From Paracoccus indicus (GTDB lineage Bacteria > Pseudomonadota > Alphaproteobacteria > Rhodobacterales > Rhodobacteraceae): 64,000 nt of DNA. The position numbers and the translations under genes are program-made. Position 1 is the stretch's first letter, and each line of letters starts with the position of its first letter. The notes beneath the pieces are model-generated. The model was given only the letters and a program-made list of their open reading frames with translations, ran no database searches and was not told the DNA's origin. The stretch spans positions 248,001 through 312,000 of the forward strand of contig NZ_PYWA01000001.1 of the NCBI RefSeq assembly GCF_003056335.1. Direction: 5' to 3'. Positions 44,875 to 53,728 of the stretch are shown here, one piece after another.

Positions 44875-44903
44875 TTGAAAGCGGCCATGCTGGCGCGTAT
44901 CAA
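44875..44903 (+). promoter_or_regulatory. Sigma70-type promoter upstream of the GST gene
   Basis: TTGAAA (44875-44880), 17-bp spacer and TATCAA (44898-44903), 39 bp before the GST start codon. Confidence 0.5.
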
Positions 44904-44942
44904 GATGGCGTTGCGATAAGAAACAAAGGTCTCGAGCAGTCC

Positions 44943-45629
44943 ATGAACAACAATACGCAGACCACGCGACTGTATCACACCGCGCTGTCCCCCTATTGCC
45001 GCAAGGTCCGCCTTGTGCTGGCAGAAAAGAAGATCGAGGTCGAACTGGTCGAGGAGCGCTATTGGGAAAGCCCCCCCGACCTGAAACGACGGAACCCCGC
45101 CGGCAAGCTGCCGGTCCTGCGCTATCGCGGGAACCTGCTGTCGGAAAGCCAGGCCATCGTCGAATACCTGGACGAGGCGATGCCCTCGCCCTCGCTGATG
45201 CCCAGCACGCCTTTGGAACGCCACGAGGTGCGCCGCCTGTGCGCCTGGTTCGACGACAAGTTCCATACCGAGGTCACCCAGCCCATCCTGAACGAGCGCG
45301 TCTGGAAGAAGGTCACGCGGTCGGGATACCCCGACAGTCGCGTCGTCAAGGACGGGTTGCGCGCGATCAAGGAGCATATCGACTATCTGACGGGCCTGCT
45401 GGAAACGCGCCGCTGGCTGGCTGGAAACGCGATCAGCCTGGCGGATTTTACGGCGGCGGCGCATTTTTCCTGCCTCGATTACATTTCGGACGTCGATTGG
45501 GACCGCTCCGAGATGCTGCGCGACTGGTATGCGACGATCAAGTCGCGCCCGGCGTTCCGGTCCGTTTTGGCCGATCAGGTGCCGGGCATCCATCCGGCCG
45601 CGCATTATGCCGAGCTGGACTTCGGATAA
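44943..45629 (+). CDS. Glutathione S-transferase family protein
   Basis: 228 residues. The thioredoxin-fold N-terminal domain shows [20 protein letters not shown] (SPYC active-site region at ~16-19), [26 protein letters not shown] with the cis-Pro and Glu-Ser glutathione contacts, and an all-helical C-terminal domain ([23 protein letters not shown], containing the N-capping box Asp). The specific substrate is unknown. Confidence 0.9.
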   Translation: MNNNTQTTRLYHTALSPYCRKVRLVLAEKKIEVELVEERYWESPPDLKRRNPAGKLPVLRYRGNLLSESQAIVEYLDEAMPSPSLMPSTPLERHEVRRLCAWFDDKFHTEVTQPILNERVWKKVTRSGYPDSRVVKDGLRAIKEHIDYLTGLLETRRWLAGNAISLADFTAAAHFSCLDYISDVDWDRSEMLRDWYATIKSRPAFRSVLADQVPGIHPAAHYAELDFG

Positions 45630-45645
45630 GCCCGAGGGGGGCGGG

Positions 45646-46728
45646 ATGCGTCCCGCGACGGCCGGGGGCGCTTCGCCCCCCGGACCCCCCGAGGGTATTT
45701 GGGCAACCAAGAAAGCCGAGATCGAAGCCGAGGCGAAGGCCGTCGGATTTTCGCGCATGGGGGTGACGACCACGGATGCCGTGCCCGGACTGGCCAACAG
45801 GCTGGCGGCATTCCTCGAGGCGGGGCGTCACGGGCAGATGGGCTGGATGGCCGAGCGGACGCATTGGCGCGGCGATCCGCAGGCGCTGTGGCCCGAAGCG
45901 CGTTCCGTGATCATGCTGGCCGAGCTTTATACCCCCGATCATGATCCCCTGGCCGTGTTGGATCAGCCCGACCGGGCGGCGGTCAGCGTTTACGCTCAGG
46001 GCAAGGATTACCACGATCTGGTCAAGAAGCGGTTGAAGCGTCTTGGGCGCTGGATGCTGGAGAGATCGCCGGGTCATCAGATCAAGGTTTTTGTCGATAC
46101 GGCCCCGGTGATGGAAAAGCCCTTGGCGCAGGCGGCGGGCCTGGGCTGGCAGGGCAAGCACACGAACCTGCTGTCGCGCGAGCTTGGCAGCTGGTTCTTT
46201 CTGGGGGCGATCTTTTCGACGCTGCCGCTGCCGCCCGATGCCCCCCAGCAGGACCATTGCGGGTCCTGTCGCGCCTGTCTGGACGTCTGTCCGACGGGGG
46301 CGTTCCCCGCGCCCTTCCAGCTGGATGCACGGCGCTGCATTTCCTATCTAACGATCGAGCACAAAGGCCCCGTCGATCCCGAGCTTCGGCCCCTGATGGG
46401 CAACCGCATCTATGGCTGCGACGACTGCCTGGCGGTCTGTCCTTGGAACAAGTTCGCGCAATCGGGGTCCGAGATGCGCTATCGCGGGATCATCGAGGCT
46501 CCGCCCTTGGCCGAGCTGGCGATGCTGGATGACACGAGCTTTCGGGCGCGGTTTTCAGGCAGTCCAATCAAGCGGATCGGGCGGGACCGTTTCGTGCGCA
46601 ACGTGCTTTATGCGATCGGCAATTCCGGGGATGCGGCGCTGTTGGGTGTGGCGCGGGGATTATGCGGCGATTCTGATCCGACCGTGGCGGATGCGGCGGC
46701 CTGGGCCGTGGGGCGGCTGGCAGGCTAA
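45646..46728 (+). CDS. queG: Epoxyqueuosine reductase
   Basis: A 360-residue cobalamin/Fe-S enzyme for the last step of queuosine biosynthesis in tRNA. Catalytic Asp151 lies in [29 protein letters not shown]. Two 4Fe-4S motifs are visible: [12 protein letters not shown] (205-215) and [10 protein letters not shown] (258-265), and part of a HEAT-like repeat remains at the C-terminus. The only good ATG (45646, preceded by GAGGGG) lies in the palindromic repeat, so residues 1-19 ([19 protein letters not shown]) are repeat-encoded. Conserved sequence begins at KAEIEAEA. Confidence 0.93.
   Translation: MRPATAGGASPPGPPEGIWATKKAEIEAEAKAVGFSRMGVTTTDAVPGLANRLAAFLEAGRHGQMGWMAERTHWRGDPQALWPEARSVIMLAELYTPDHDPLAVLDQPDRAAVSVYAQGKDYHDLVKKRLKRLGRWMLERSPGHQIKVFVDTAPVMEKPLAQAAGLGWQGKHTNLLSRELGSWFFLGAIFSTLPLPPDAPQQDHCGSCRACLDVCPTGAFPAPFQLDARRCISYLTIEHKGPVDPELRPLMGNRIYGCDDCLAVCPWNKFAQSGSEMRYRGIIEAPPLAELAMLDDTSFRARFSGSPIKRIGRDRFVRNVLYAIGNSGDAALLGVARGLCGDSDPTVADAAAWAVGRLAG
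45663..45703 (+). repeat. GC-rich palindromic repeat, copy 2, inside the queG coding start
   Basis: CGGGGGCG-CTT-CGCCCCCC followed by GGACCCCCCGAGGGTATTTGGG, identical to copy 1 except for one extra C. The preceding TGCGTCCCGCGACGG (45647-45661) is shared with copy 3 at the map/yqgE junction, so the element probably extends back to the queG start codon. Confidence 0.85.
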
Positions 46729-49700
46729 AGCAGGAAGTCGTCGCCCGTCAGGGTCAGCGTGCCCCCTAACCGGATCAGCATGTCGGCCTGATGGTCGCCG
46801 TTCAGGTCGATCAGCACATGGGTCTGCGATCCGGTCTGTTCCCAATGCAGCGACCTGCCGCCCCGGAAATCACCGTCGCTGGCATGGGACAGGTTCAAAG
46901 GGCGAAGGTCCAGGCGGTCAATGCCGGGCCGGAAATCGGTAATCAGGTCGGCGGCATTCACCCGGCTGTCGGCGGCCTTTGTGAAGCGGAAGGTGTCGCG
47001 CCCCGCGCCCCCCTCCAACCGGTCGGCGCCCATGTTGCCGATCAGCGTGTCGTTGCCGCCGCCGCCCTTCAGCGTATCGTTGCCCGCACCCCCTGTCATG
47101 CGGTCCGCGCCGAACTGGCCGAACAGGCGGTCGTTCCCACCTCCTCCGTTCAACACGTCGTTGCCACCCTGACCATAGAGGAGGTCGCGGCCATTGCCCC
47201 CGTCCAAGGTGTCGCGGCCGCCGCCGCCGTAGAGCTGGTCGTCTTGCGCACCGCCCCGCAGCCGGTCGTTGCCTCCGCCCGCAAGCAGGGTGTCGTTGCC
47301 CAGATCGCCCGATAGGGTGTCGTTGCCGCCACCGGTCTTCAACAGGTCGTTGCCGCGTCCGCCCGACAAGAAGTTGTTGCCGCCAAAGGTGATCAGCGTG
47401 TCGTTGCCGCCATGACCGATCAGACGGTCGTTGCCGCCATTCCCCATCAGCCGGTCGTCACCGCCCTGCCCAAGCAGCGTATCGTTGCCCTTGTGCCCGA
47501 ACAGACGGTCGTTGCCGTTGCCGCCACGCAGAATGTCGTTGCCCTGCCCGCCCAGCAGCCTGTCGTTGCCGTCATTGCCGAACAGGCGGTCGTCCTGCTT
47601 CCCTCCTTCCAGCGTGTCGTTGCCGTCATCGCCATAGAGCCAGTTGCGGCCGGTGGTGCCGCGCAGGAAGTCGTCGCCCTCATCCCCGTGCAGGGTATCG
47701 TTGCCACCGCCGCCGATGAGACGGTCGTTGCCAAGGCCGCCGAACAGCAGATCGTTGCCCGCGTTGCCGAACAGCGTGTCGTCGCCCCCTTCGCCGTAGA
47801 TCAGGTCATCGTCACCGCCCCCGAAGAGAAAGTCGAAGTCGTCGCCGCCGAACAGCGTATCGGCACCGACATCGCCGCGCAGGGTATCGCGACCCGCGCC
47901 GCCGCTCAGCAGATCGTCGCCCTGTTGACCCAGCAGAAGGTCGTCGCCATCCCCGCCGTCAAGCGTGTCGTCGCCCTGACCGCCCTGTAGCCTGTCCGCA
48001 TCGCCATCGCCGTCGATCCGGTCGTCGCCGTCATCGCCCATCAGGCTGTCGCGGCCCGCCCCACCTTGCAGGACGTCATTGCCGTCGCCACCATGAAGCG
48101 TGTCGTTGCCATCATCGCCGATCAGGGTATCGCGGCCCCCGTCGCCATAGATGAGGTCGTTCCCGCCCTGCCCCGACAGGCTGTCATTGTCGTCGCCACC
48201 CGACAAATGGTCGGCCCCCGCGCCGCCCATAAGGGTATCGTTGCCCGCATCCCCCAGCAGGCGGTTGTCGCCCAGAAACACCTGAAGCCAGTCGTCGCCG
48301 TTGCCCCCCGACAGGGTGTCGTCCCCATCATCGCCGTAAAGGACATCATCGCCGTCGCCGCCATAGATCAGGTCATTGCCCGCGCCGCCATAAAGCGTGT
48401 CATCGCCCGCATCGCCGTAGAGCAGGTCGTCATCGTCATCGCCATACAGCAGGTCGTTGCCCTGATCGCCGAACAGCGTGTCGCGCCCTGCGCCGCCCCA
48501 CAGCCGGTCGTCACCCGCACCGCCGCGCAGAACGTCATGGCCAGCCTCGCCCTTCAGGCTGTCGCTGCCCGATCCGCCCGAGACGGTGTCATTGCCCGAA
48601 CCCGCCATGATCATCTGCGGTCCCGCCGTGCCCAGCAGTCGGTCGCTGCTGGCCGTTCCGAACAGCCATTCGGGCTGATCGGAGGGGGTGCCGTCGGGGT
48701 CGATATCCTCGGGGTACAGATCGGGCAGATCGTAATGCGCGATCGGGAAAAGCGCGTTCGAGAAGTCGGCGATGCTCAGCGAACGTCCGTCGCGGGTCTG
48801 GATGTCAAGGATCGTTTCCCCATAGACGATCATCACGCCATTCGCGGTGGGGATGAAGCGCAGCTGCCAGATGCTGCGGATGGTGCCCAGCATCGACAGG
48901 TCCAACCGGTCGACCCCGTGGTCGTAATCCAGAATGGTGATACGCCCCTGAAGGCGCGACGGCACGAAGGTGTCGGCGCCCGTCCCCCCCACCAGCGTGA
49001 TCGAGCGGCTGCCCGCAACCAGGATATCGTCGCCGGCCCCACCCTCCAACCGGGTGGTCGTGGCACCGGCCACCAGCAGGTCGCCGCCATTGCCGCCCTT
49101 GACGGTGCCCGCGCCCGCGAAGCCGGTCTTTCCGATCGGGCCGGGCTGGAAGACCAGTTGGGTAATGCCCGTTTCGGTCGAGGATGCGACGAACAGCATG
49201 ATCCGACCGTCGCGCACCAGCGCCTGGATGTCGCTGACATCGGCCAGGGTCATGGCGTCGGTGTCGACGATGGTTTCCAGGTGCAGCAGGCGCCCATCCG
49301 GCAGCACGGTGAAGACCGAGATCCCGTCGTCGGCCCCGCCCGCGAAGACGAAGCTGCGCCCGCCCATCTGCACCGTTTCCAGCGCGGTGACGGATTGGAA
49401 GCGGGTCGTGCCTTCGTCAAGCACATGATCCGTGGTCGTCAGCCGCCCTTGGGCATCCAGACGAAAGACGGTCAGCGATCCGGACCCCGAGCCCGCCACC
49501 ACGACGAAGGTCCGCCCCCCCGAAACGACCGTGCCCAGATCGGTCGGTGTGTCATAGCCCGCCCCCTGCGCCGCCACATGCAGTCTGGCCGTCCCCAGCA
49601 CGCCTGTCGCCGACATCAGATGGGTCGAGATGAAGTTTCCCCCCGCCGAGACCGCAATCAGCATCTGCTGACCATCGACCGCGACATCCACGATCCGGTC

Positions 49701-50237
49701 CAGCGTGGCATCGACGCTGCCTTGCGGCACCGGCAGATCGGCCTTGCCCCGCGCCGTCAGCTTGCCGTCCGCGGCGACCAGATGCGTCTGCAGCCGCATG
49801 CCGCCGTCCTGCGCGGAATAGATGATGTTGCCCTGCGCCGTCTGGACCTGCCCCAAGGCCGTCAGCGATGTGCCAAGGTCGTTCTTGAATAGGGCCTGGA
49901 ACTGGCCAAGCGCCCCGTTGCCCGACCGCAGTTCGGTCGCCTGATCCGCGATGCCGCCCATCTGGGCGACATGCACCATGCTGCGGTCGTCCAGTTCGAT
50001 GACCGACAGCTGCGGTGGACCCTGATAGGTCGCATCGTCCAGATAGGCCCGGTTCCGCAACGCGGCGATCTTCTTGTCAGGGGCCGTCACCGCATAGCTG
50101 CTGATCCCGCCGCCCAACTGATTTGCCGCGACCAGCATCGTCTGTCCATCGACCTCGACCGTGGCAAGGTCGGTGATGTTGGACAGCCATCGTTGTTGCG
50201 TGACACCAAAGGTGGTCACGTGACGATACTCGATCAT
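46725..50237 (-). CDS. RTX calcium-binding protein with 62 nonapeptide repeats
   Basis: 1170 residues, acidic, with no N-terminal signal peptide. Residues 1-365 form a repetitive beta-rich domain resembling a WD/YVTN-like propeller (recurrent DGQx[18 protein letters not shown] and GRSFVFAGG blades). A short RTX cluster occupies 381-425. Residues 525-1082 are 62 consecutive nonads of the L-x-G-G-x-G-N-D-x type that bind Ca2+ as a parallel beta-roll. Residues 1083-1170 resemble a serralysin C-terminal end ([26 protein letters not shown]) and finish TGDDFLL, as in type I secretion substrates. No protease motif and no T1SS genes are adjacent. The stop overlaps queG by 3 bp. Confidence 0.9.
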   Translation of the reverse strand: MIEYRHVTTFGVTQQRWLSNITDLATVEVDGQTMLVAANQLGGGISSYAVTAPDKKIAALRNRAYLDDATYQGPPQLSVIELDDRSMVHVAQMGGIADQATELRSGNGALGQFQALFKNDLGTSLTALGQVQTAQGNIIYSAQDGGMRLQTHLVAADGKLTARGKADLPVPQGSVDATLDRIVDVAVDGQQMLIAVSAGGNFISTHLMSATGVLGTARLHVAAQGAGYDTPTDLGTVVSGGRTFVVVAGSGSGSLTVFRLDAQGRLTTTDHVLDEGTTRFQSVTALETVQMGGRSFVFAGGADDGISVFTVLPDGRLLHLETIVDTDAMTLADVSDIQALVRDGRIMLFVASSTETGITQLVFQPGPIGKTGFAGAGTVKGGNGGDLLVAGATTTRLEGGAGDDILVAGSRSITLVGGTGADTFVPSRLQGRITILDYDHGVDRLDLSMLGTIRSIWQLRFIPTANGVMIVYGETILDIQTRDGRSLSIADFSNALFPIAHYDLPDLYPEDIDPDGTPSDQPEWLFGTASSDRLLGTAGPQMIMAGSGNDTVSGGSGSDSLKGEAGHDVLRGGAGDDRLWGGAGRDTLFGDQGNDLLYGDDDDDLLYGDAGDDTLYGGAGNDLIYGGDGDDVLYGDDGDDTLSGGNGDDWLQVFLGDNRLLGDAGNDTLMGGAGADHLSGGDDNDSLSGQGGNDLIYGDGGRDTLIGDDGNDTLHGGDGNDVLQGGAGRDSLMGDDGDDRIDGDGDADRLQGGQGDDTLDGGDGDDLLLGQQGDDLLSGGAGRDTLRGDVGADTLFGGDDFDFLFGGGDDDLIYGEGGDDTLFGNAGNDLLFGGLGNDRLIGGGGNDTLHGDEGDDFLRGTTGRNWLYGDDGNDTLEGGKQDDRLFGNDGNDRLLGGQGNDILRGGNGNDRLFGHKGNDTLLGQGGDDRLMGNGGNDRLIGHGGNDTLITFGGNNFLSGGRGNDLLKTGGGNDTLSGDLGNDTLLAGGGNDRLRGGAQDDQLYGGGGRDTLDGGNGRDLLYGQGGNDVLNGGGGNDRLFGQFGADRMTGGAGNDTLKGGGGNDTLIGNMGADRLEGGAGRDTFRFTKAADSRVNAADLITDFRPGIDRLDLRPLNLSHASDGDFRGGRSLHWEQTGSQTHVLIDLNGDHQADMLIRLGGTLTLTGDDFLL
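46992..48665 (-). repeat. 62-copy, 27-bp-period tandem coding repeat (RTX beta-roll)
   Basis: 1674 bp corresponding exactly to 62 x 27 bp without insertion or deletion. Codons are degenerate between copies, so this is an old, selected protein repeat rather than a recent tandem expansion. Copies 15 (LQVFLGDNR), 38 (LRGTTGRNW) and 48 (LITFGGNNF) have lost the calcium-turn glycine/aspartate pattern. Confidence 0.9.
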
Positions 50238-50277
50238 GACATTTCGGATATGTGCCGCAAAACCTGCGGGGTGACTT

Positions 50278-50309
50278 GGGATAGGCTAAAGATGGGCTTA
50301 GCCTATCCC
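50278..50309. promoter_or_regulatory. Perfect 12-bp inverted repeat upstream of the RTX gene
   Basis: GGGATAGGCTAA and TTAGCCTATCCC flank an 8-bp spacer, 41-72 bp upstream of the RTX start. It may be an operator for a dimeric regulator or a 5' leader hairpin. Confidence 0.6.
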
Positions 50310-50328
50310 TTTGGCTAGTCCGTGTTCC

Positions 50329-50345
50329 GTTGCATTTTATGCAAC
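50329..50345. promoter_or_regulatory. 17-bp palindrome upstream of the RTX gene
   Basis: GTTGCAT-TTT-ATGCAAC, perfect 7-bp arms, 92-108 bp upstream of the RTX start and 25 bp after the cobA stop. Its AT core reads TAAAAT on the minus strand and could overlap a -10 element, a usual operator position. Confidence 0.5.
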
Positions 50346-50369
50346 CGGTATGGCCCGCCCCCTTGAAAT

Positions 50370-51125
50370 TCAGGCTTCGGGTGGCTCGACCGGCAAGGCC
50401 AGGGGGCCATAGATGATCAGCCCGGGCTGGCTGACGGGGCCATCACGCATCATCCGCGCCAACCCGTCGACGGTCGTGCGGACCAGTCGCTGCGTGGGGT
50501 GGCCCACGGCCTCGGCAAAGACGGCGGGGGTGGCGGCGGGCAGGCCGTGTTCAACAAGCCCTTGAGCCAGCTTGGGAAAACTGCGCTGGCCCATGAAGAC
50601 CACCGTCGTCACCGCCGGATCGGCCAGCGCCGCCCAGTTGATGTCGCCGGGCAGATGGCCCGTGACGTCGGCCCCCGTCACGAACTGCACGCGCCGTGCC
50701 GTCAGGCGACGGGTCAGGGGCATGCCGATGGCCGCCGCCGCCGCGCTGGCTGACGTTACGCCAGGCACGATCTCGAAGGGGATATTTGCCTGCGTCAGGG
50801 CAATCAATTCCTCCTCGAGCCGCCCGAAGATGCCCGCATCGCCCGATTTCAGCCGGACGACTCGCTTGCCGGCGCGGGCGTGCTGGATGATCAGTTCGTT
50901 CACCGCCTCCTGCTTGGCCGAGGGGCGGCCCGCGCGCTTGCCGACGGCGATCAGCTCGGCCTCAGGCGAGGCATGGTCCAACACCGGGCCGGATGCCAGG
51001 TCGTCGAACAGCACCACATCCGCCTGCCCCAGCAGCCGCGCCGCCTTCAGCGTCAGCAGTTCGGGATCACCCGGCCCTGCCGAGACGAGCGAGACGAAAC
51101 CGGGGCTGGGGGCGTGATCGGGCAA
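50370..51125 (-). CDS. cobA: Uroporphyrinogen-III C-methyltransferase
   Basis: A 251-residue SAM-dependent methylase producing precorrin-2 for siroheme or cobalamin. It has FVSLVSAGPGDPELLTLKAARLL (signature 1), VGKRAGRPSAKQEAVNELI, VVRLKSGDAGIFGRLEEE (signature 2) and VPGVTSASAAAAAIGMPLTRR. No ATG is available near the start. A TTG at 51125 with AGAGG upstream gives the normal family length. Upstream in-frame ATGs at up to 51938 run through the divergent photolyase gene and are rejected. Confidence 0.9.
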   Translation of the reverse strand: MPDHAPSPGFVSLVSAGPGDPELLTLKAARLLGQADVVLFDDLASGPVLDHASPEAELIAVGKRAGRPSAKQEAVNELIIQHARAGKRVVRLKSGDAGIFGRLEEELIALTQANIPFEIVPGVTSASAAAAAIGMPLTRRLTARRVQFVTGADVTGHLPGDINWAALADPAVTTVVFMGQRSFPKLAQGLVEHGLPAATPAVFAEAVGHPTQRLVRTTVDGLARMMRDGPVSQPGLIIYGPLALPVEPPEA

Positions 51126-51221
51126 TGTCTGGGGGCCTCTGCGTCGGGTGTGGGGACAGCTATACCACCCCGCGCGGGTGTGACAATGGCGCGCATCGGG
51201 AATGCAAGTCGCGGAGGCGAT

Positions 51222-51248
51222 GAAACTTTCCCCGTCCTGATGCGTGAT
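51222..51248 (+). promoter_or_regulatory. ECF-type promoter candidate for phr operon
   Basis: GAAAC (51222-51226), 16-bp spacer TTTCCCCGTCCTGATG, then CGTGAT (51243-51248), 27 bp before the phr ATG. It is similar in sequence, spacing and position to the element before the flavin oxidoreductase operon at 60317-60343. Confidence 0.5.
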
Positions 51249-51275
51249 GTCAGGACAGGCTACAAGGAGAATGCA

Positions 51276-52652
51276 ATGACGGTGATCTGCTGGTTCAGGC
51301 GGGTTCTGCGGCTGGACGACCACCCCGCGCTTGTCGCCGCGGCCAAGGATGGCGACGTGATCCCGCTGGTGATCCTTGATCCCGCCGAGGCCCGCGACCA
51401 CCCCGCCAGCGCCCAACGTCAGGCCATGTCCCTGCCCCGGTTGGAGGCTTCGCTGCATCAGCGCCACAGCCGCCTGATCGTGCGGCGCGGCGATCCGGCA
51501 GAGGTTCTGGAACAGATCGCCCGTGAAACCGGTGCCAGCGCCGTCCATACCACCGTCGGCTTTCCCTTCGCCAGCGATCACGGATTGCAGGCCGCGGTGG
51601 AACGCGGTGGCGCGACCCTGCATCTGCATGAACTGGCCGATCTGGTGCCGCGCGCCTCGGTGCTGACCAAGACCGGCGGCGTCTACAAGGTCTTCACCCC
51701 CTTCTGGAAGGCCGTCCGCCAGACCGACATCGCCCCGCCCCTGCCCACCCCGACCTTGTCGTCCCCCGACAGCTGGCCCGACAGCGACGGCACAGATTGG
51801 CCCGAGGCCCGCGCCGCCATGGACCGTGGCTGGGACATCGTCGCCGACCATATCCGCCCCGGCGAGGATGAGGCCATGACCCGTCTGGATGAATTCCTGG
51901 AAGGCACCCTGCCCGACTACAAGGAACACCGCGACCATCCCTGGAGGCCCCGCGCGACATCAAACCTGTCGGATGCGTTGGCCGTGGGCGAGATCAGCGC
52001 CCGCCGCATCTGGCGTCACTGCCAGCCGACGTTCCAGGACGGCCAGAAAGGTGTCGACCACTTCCTGTCCGAACTCTGCTGGCGCGATTTCGCCCGCGAG
52101 CTGTTCCACGAGGCCCCCGACATGGCCAGCACCCCCTGGCGCGAGGAATGGACTGATTTTCCGTGGAAACGCGACAACAACGACGCGCGCGACTGGCGGC
52201 GCGGAATGACCGGCGTGCCCATGGTCGACGCAGGCATGCGCGAGCTTTACGTCACCGGCCAGATGCACAACCGCGTCCGCATGATCACCGGCAGCTACCT
52301 CTGCAAGCACCTGCTGACCGACTGGCGCGTGGGGTTGGATTGGTTCGCGCATTGCCTGATCGATTGGGACGCGGCCTCGAACGCGATGAACTGGCAGTGG
52401 GTGGCGGGCTGCGGGCCCGATGCCTCCCCCTTCTTCCGAGTGTTCAACCCCGAAACCCAGGCCGAAAAGTTCGACGAGAAAAGCCGCTATCGCGATCATT
52501 GGCTGAAGCCCGACGCCGAGGGCGCCAAGGAATTCGCCGCCGCCACCCCCAAGTCGTGGAAGATCGACCTGACGCATAAACCCACCCCCGCCATTTCCCT
52601 GGCCGAGGGTCGGGAACGCGCGCTCGACGCCTATGAAACCGTGAAATCCTGA
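51276..52652 (+). CDS. phr: Class I deoxyribodipyrimidine photolyase/cryptochrome family protein
   Basis: 458 residues. The N-terminal alpha/beta antenna domain (VICWFRRVLRLDDHPAL) is followed by the FAD-binding helical domain: LSDALAVGEISARRIW, FLSELCWRDFARELF, WRRGMTGVPMVDAGMRELYVTGQMHNRVRMI, and the FAD/substrate core MNWQWVAGCGPDASPFFRVFNP. It repairs UV cyclobutane dimers using light. An AAGGAGA ribosome binding site precedes the ATG. It heads a three-gene unit with DUF2177 and an SDR. Confidence 0.94.
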   Translation: MTVICWFRRVLRLDDHPALVAAAKDGDVIPLVILDPAEARDHPASAQRQAMSLPRLEASLHQRHSRLIVRRGDPAEVLEQIARETGASAVHTTVGFPFASDHGLQAAVERGGATLHLHELADLVPRASVLTKTGGVYKVFTPFWKAVRQTDIAPPLPTPTLSSPDSWPDSDGTDWPEARAAMDRGWDIVADHIRPGEDEAMTRLDEFLEGTLPDYKEHRDHPWRPRATSNLSDALAVGEISARRIWRHCQPTFQDGQKGVDHFLSELCWRDFARELFHEAPDMASTPWREEWTDFPWKRDNNDARDWRRGMTGVPMVDAGMRELYVTGQMHNRVRMITGSYLCKHLLTDWRVGLDWFAHCLIDWDAASNAMNWQWVAGCGPDASPFFRVFNPETQAEKFDEKSRYRDHWLKPDAEGAKEFAAATPKSWKIDLTHKPTPAISLAEGRERALDAYETVKS

Positions 52653-52663
52653 AGGAACATCCG

Positions 52664-53062
52664 ATGCAAATGGTCATCCTCTATGTCTCGACACTGGTCA
52701 TCTTCCTGGCAGTGGACGCGGTCGGCATCAGCAAGCTGATCCGCCCGGTCTTTGAACGCCACGTCGGCGATCTGCTGGCCGATCCCTTCCGCGTGGGTCC
52801 GGCGGCCTTCTTCTATTCGCTCTATATCGTGGGCGTGCTTTATTTCGTCTCGGTCCCGGCACTGAAGTCCGGCCAGCCGGCGCAGGCCCTGATCGGCGGG
52901 GTTCTGATCGGGTTGATGTGCTATGGCACCTATGAATTCACCAACCTGGCCACGCTGCGCGACTGGTCGTGGGAACAGGTGATCACCGATACGCTCTGGG
53001 GTGGCGCGCTGACGGGTGCCTCGGCCTGGGCGGGCGTGATGATCACCCGCGCCTTCGCATGA
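52664..53062 (+). CDS. DUF2177 family membrane protein
   Basis: A 132-residue, four-helix membrane protein. It has ILYVSTLVIFLAVDAVGISKLIRPVF with the charged Asp in TM1, FFYSLYIVGVLYFVSVPAL, ALIGGVLIGLMCYGTYEFTNLATLRDWSW and a final GALTGASAWAGVMIT helix. This matches DUF2177, whose function is unknown. It is 11 bp after phr and overlaps the SDR start (ATGA). Confidence 0.88.
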   Translation: MQMVILYVSTLVIFLAVDAVGISKLIRPVFERHVGDLLADPFRVGPAAFFYSLYIVGVLYFVSVPALKSGQPAQALIGGVLIGLMCYGTYEFTNLATLRDWSWEQVITDTLWGGALTGASAWAGVMITRAFA

Positions 53063-53727
53063 CCCGGGCGCTGATCATCGGGGCCTCGGGCGGGATCGGC
53101 GCGGCCCTGTGCCAGCAACTGGGGGCAGACGGGGCGGATGTCGTCGGCCTGTCGCGGCGCGACGACGGGCTGGACCTGACCGATCAGCAGAGTCTGCGCG
53201 ACCATGCCGGCCGCCTGTCGGATCAGCGCTTCGATCTGATCTTCAATGCGACCGGGGCGCTTGTCGTGAACGGGCATCAGCCGGAGAAGACGATGGACGC
53301 CGTCGATGCGCAGGCGATGGCCGCGCAATTCGCGCTGAACGCAACGGGCGTGGCCTTGGTGATCCGGCATTTCGCGCCGCTGCTGGCGGATGACCGGCGC
53401 TCGGTCCTGGCCTCGCTTTCGGCACGGGTGGGCTCGATCGGGGACAATGGACTGGGGGGATGGGTGTCTTATCGCGCCGCCAAGGCCGCCCAGAACCAGA
53501 TCATCCGCACCGCCGCCATCGAATACAAGCGCCGCAATCGCCACGCCATTCTGGTAGCGCTGCACCCCGGCACGGTCGAGACACCGCTGACCGCGAAATA
53601 CGCCGCCCGTTATCCGACCATCACGCCTGAACGCAGCGCAGAGGCCCTTTTGTCGGTGATCGGCAAGCTGACACTGGATGACAGTGGCAGCTTTTACGAC
53701 TGGAAAGGCGAAAGGGTGCCTTGGTAG
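53059..53727 (+). CDS. SDR-family oxidoreductase (CsgA/C-factor-like)
   Basis: 222 residues. It has the nucleotide-binding motif IIGASGGIGAALCQQLG, NATG in place of NNAG (FNATGALVV), catalytic Ser in LASLSARVGS, and the YRAAKAAQN active-site Tyr/Lys. The HPGTVETPLTAKY stretch is typical of C-factor-type SDRs. It ends one base before the convergent glutathione peroxidase stop. Substrate unknown; co-transcription with phr suggests a stress role. Confidence 0.86.
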   Translation: MTRALIIGASGGIGAALCQQLGADGADVVGLSRRDDGLDLTDQQSLRDHAGRLSDQRFDLIFNATGALVVNGHQPEKTMDAVDAQAMAAQFALNATGVALVIRHFAPLLADDRRSVLASLSARVGSIGDNGLGGWVSYRAAKAAQNQIIRTAAIEYKRRNRHAILVALHPGTVETPLTAKYAARYPTITPERSAEALLSVIGKLTLDDSGSFYDWKGERVPW

Positions 53728-53728
53728 C

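Noticed and set aside
46992..48665. Regular ~27-bp periodic repeat considered as a CRISPR-like or satellite array
   Set aside because: Copies vary at synonymous positions, the frame is perfectly kept and encodes RTX nonads. No spacers and no cas genes are present.
48066..49892. Long plus-strand ORF (608 codons) opposite the RTX gene
   Set aside because: Val/Ile/Ala-rich periodic translation results from reading the 27-bp repeat on the other strand. No start signal or family is seen.
51238..51266. RpoE/ChrR-like promoter TGATGC-N17-TACAAG before phr
   Set aside because: The -10 would overlap the AAGGAGA ribosome binding site and put transcription at the start codon. The AAC/CGTG candidate upstream is better placed.
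51126..51938. Extension of cobA to distant ATG starts
   Set aside because: It would run antisense through the photolyase gene. TTG at 51125 gives the family's normal length and an upstream AGAGG.
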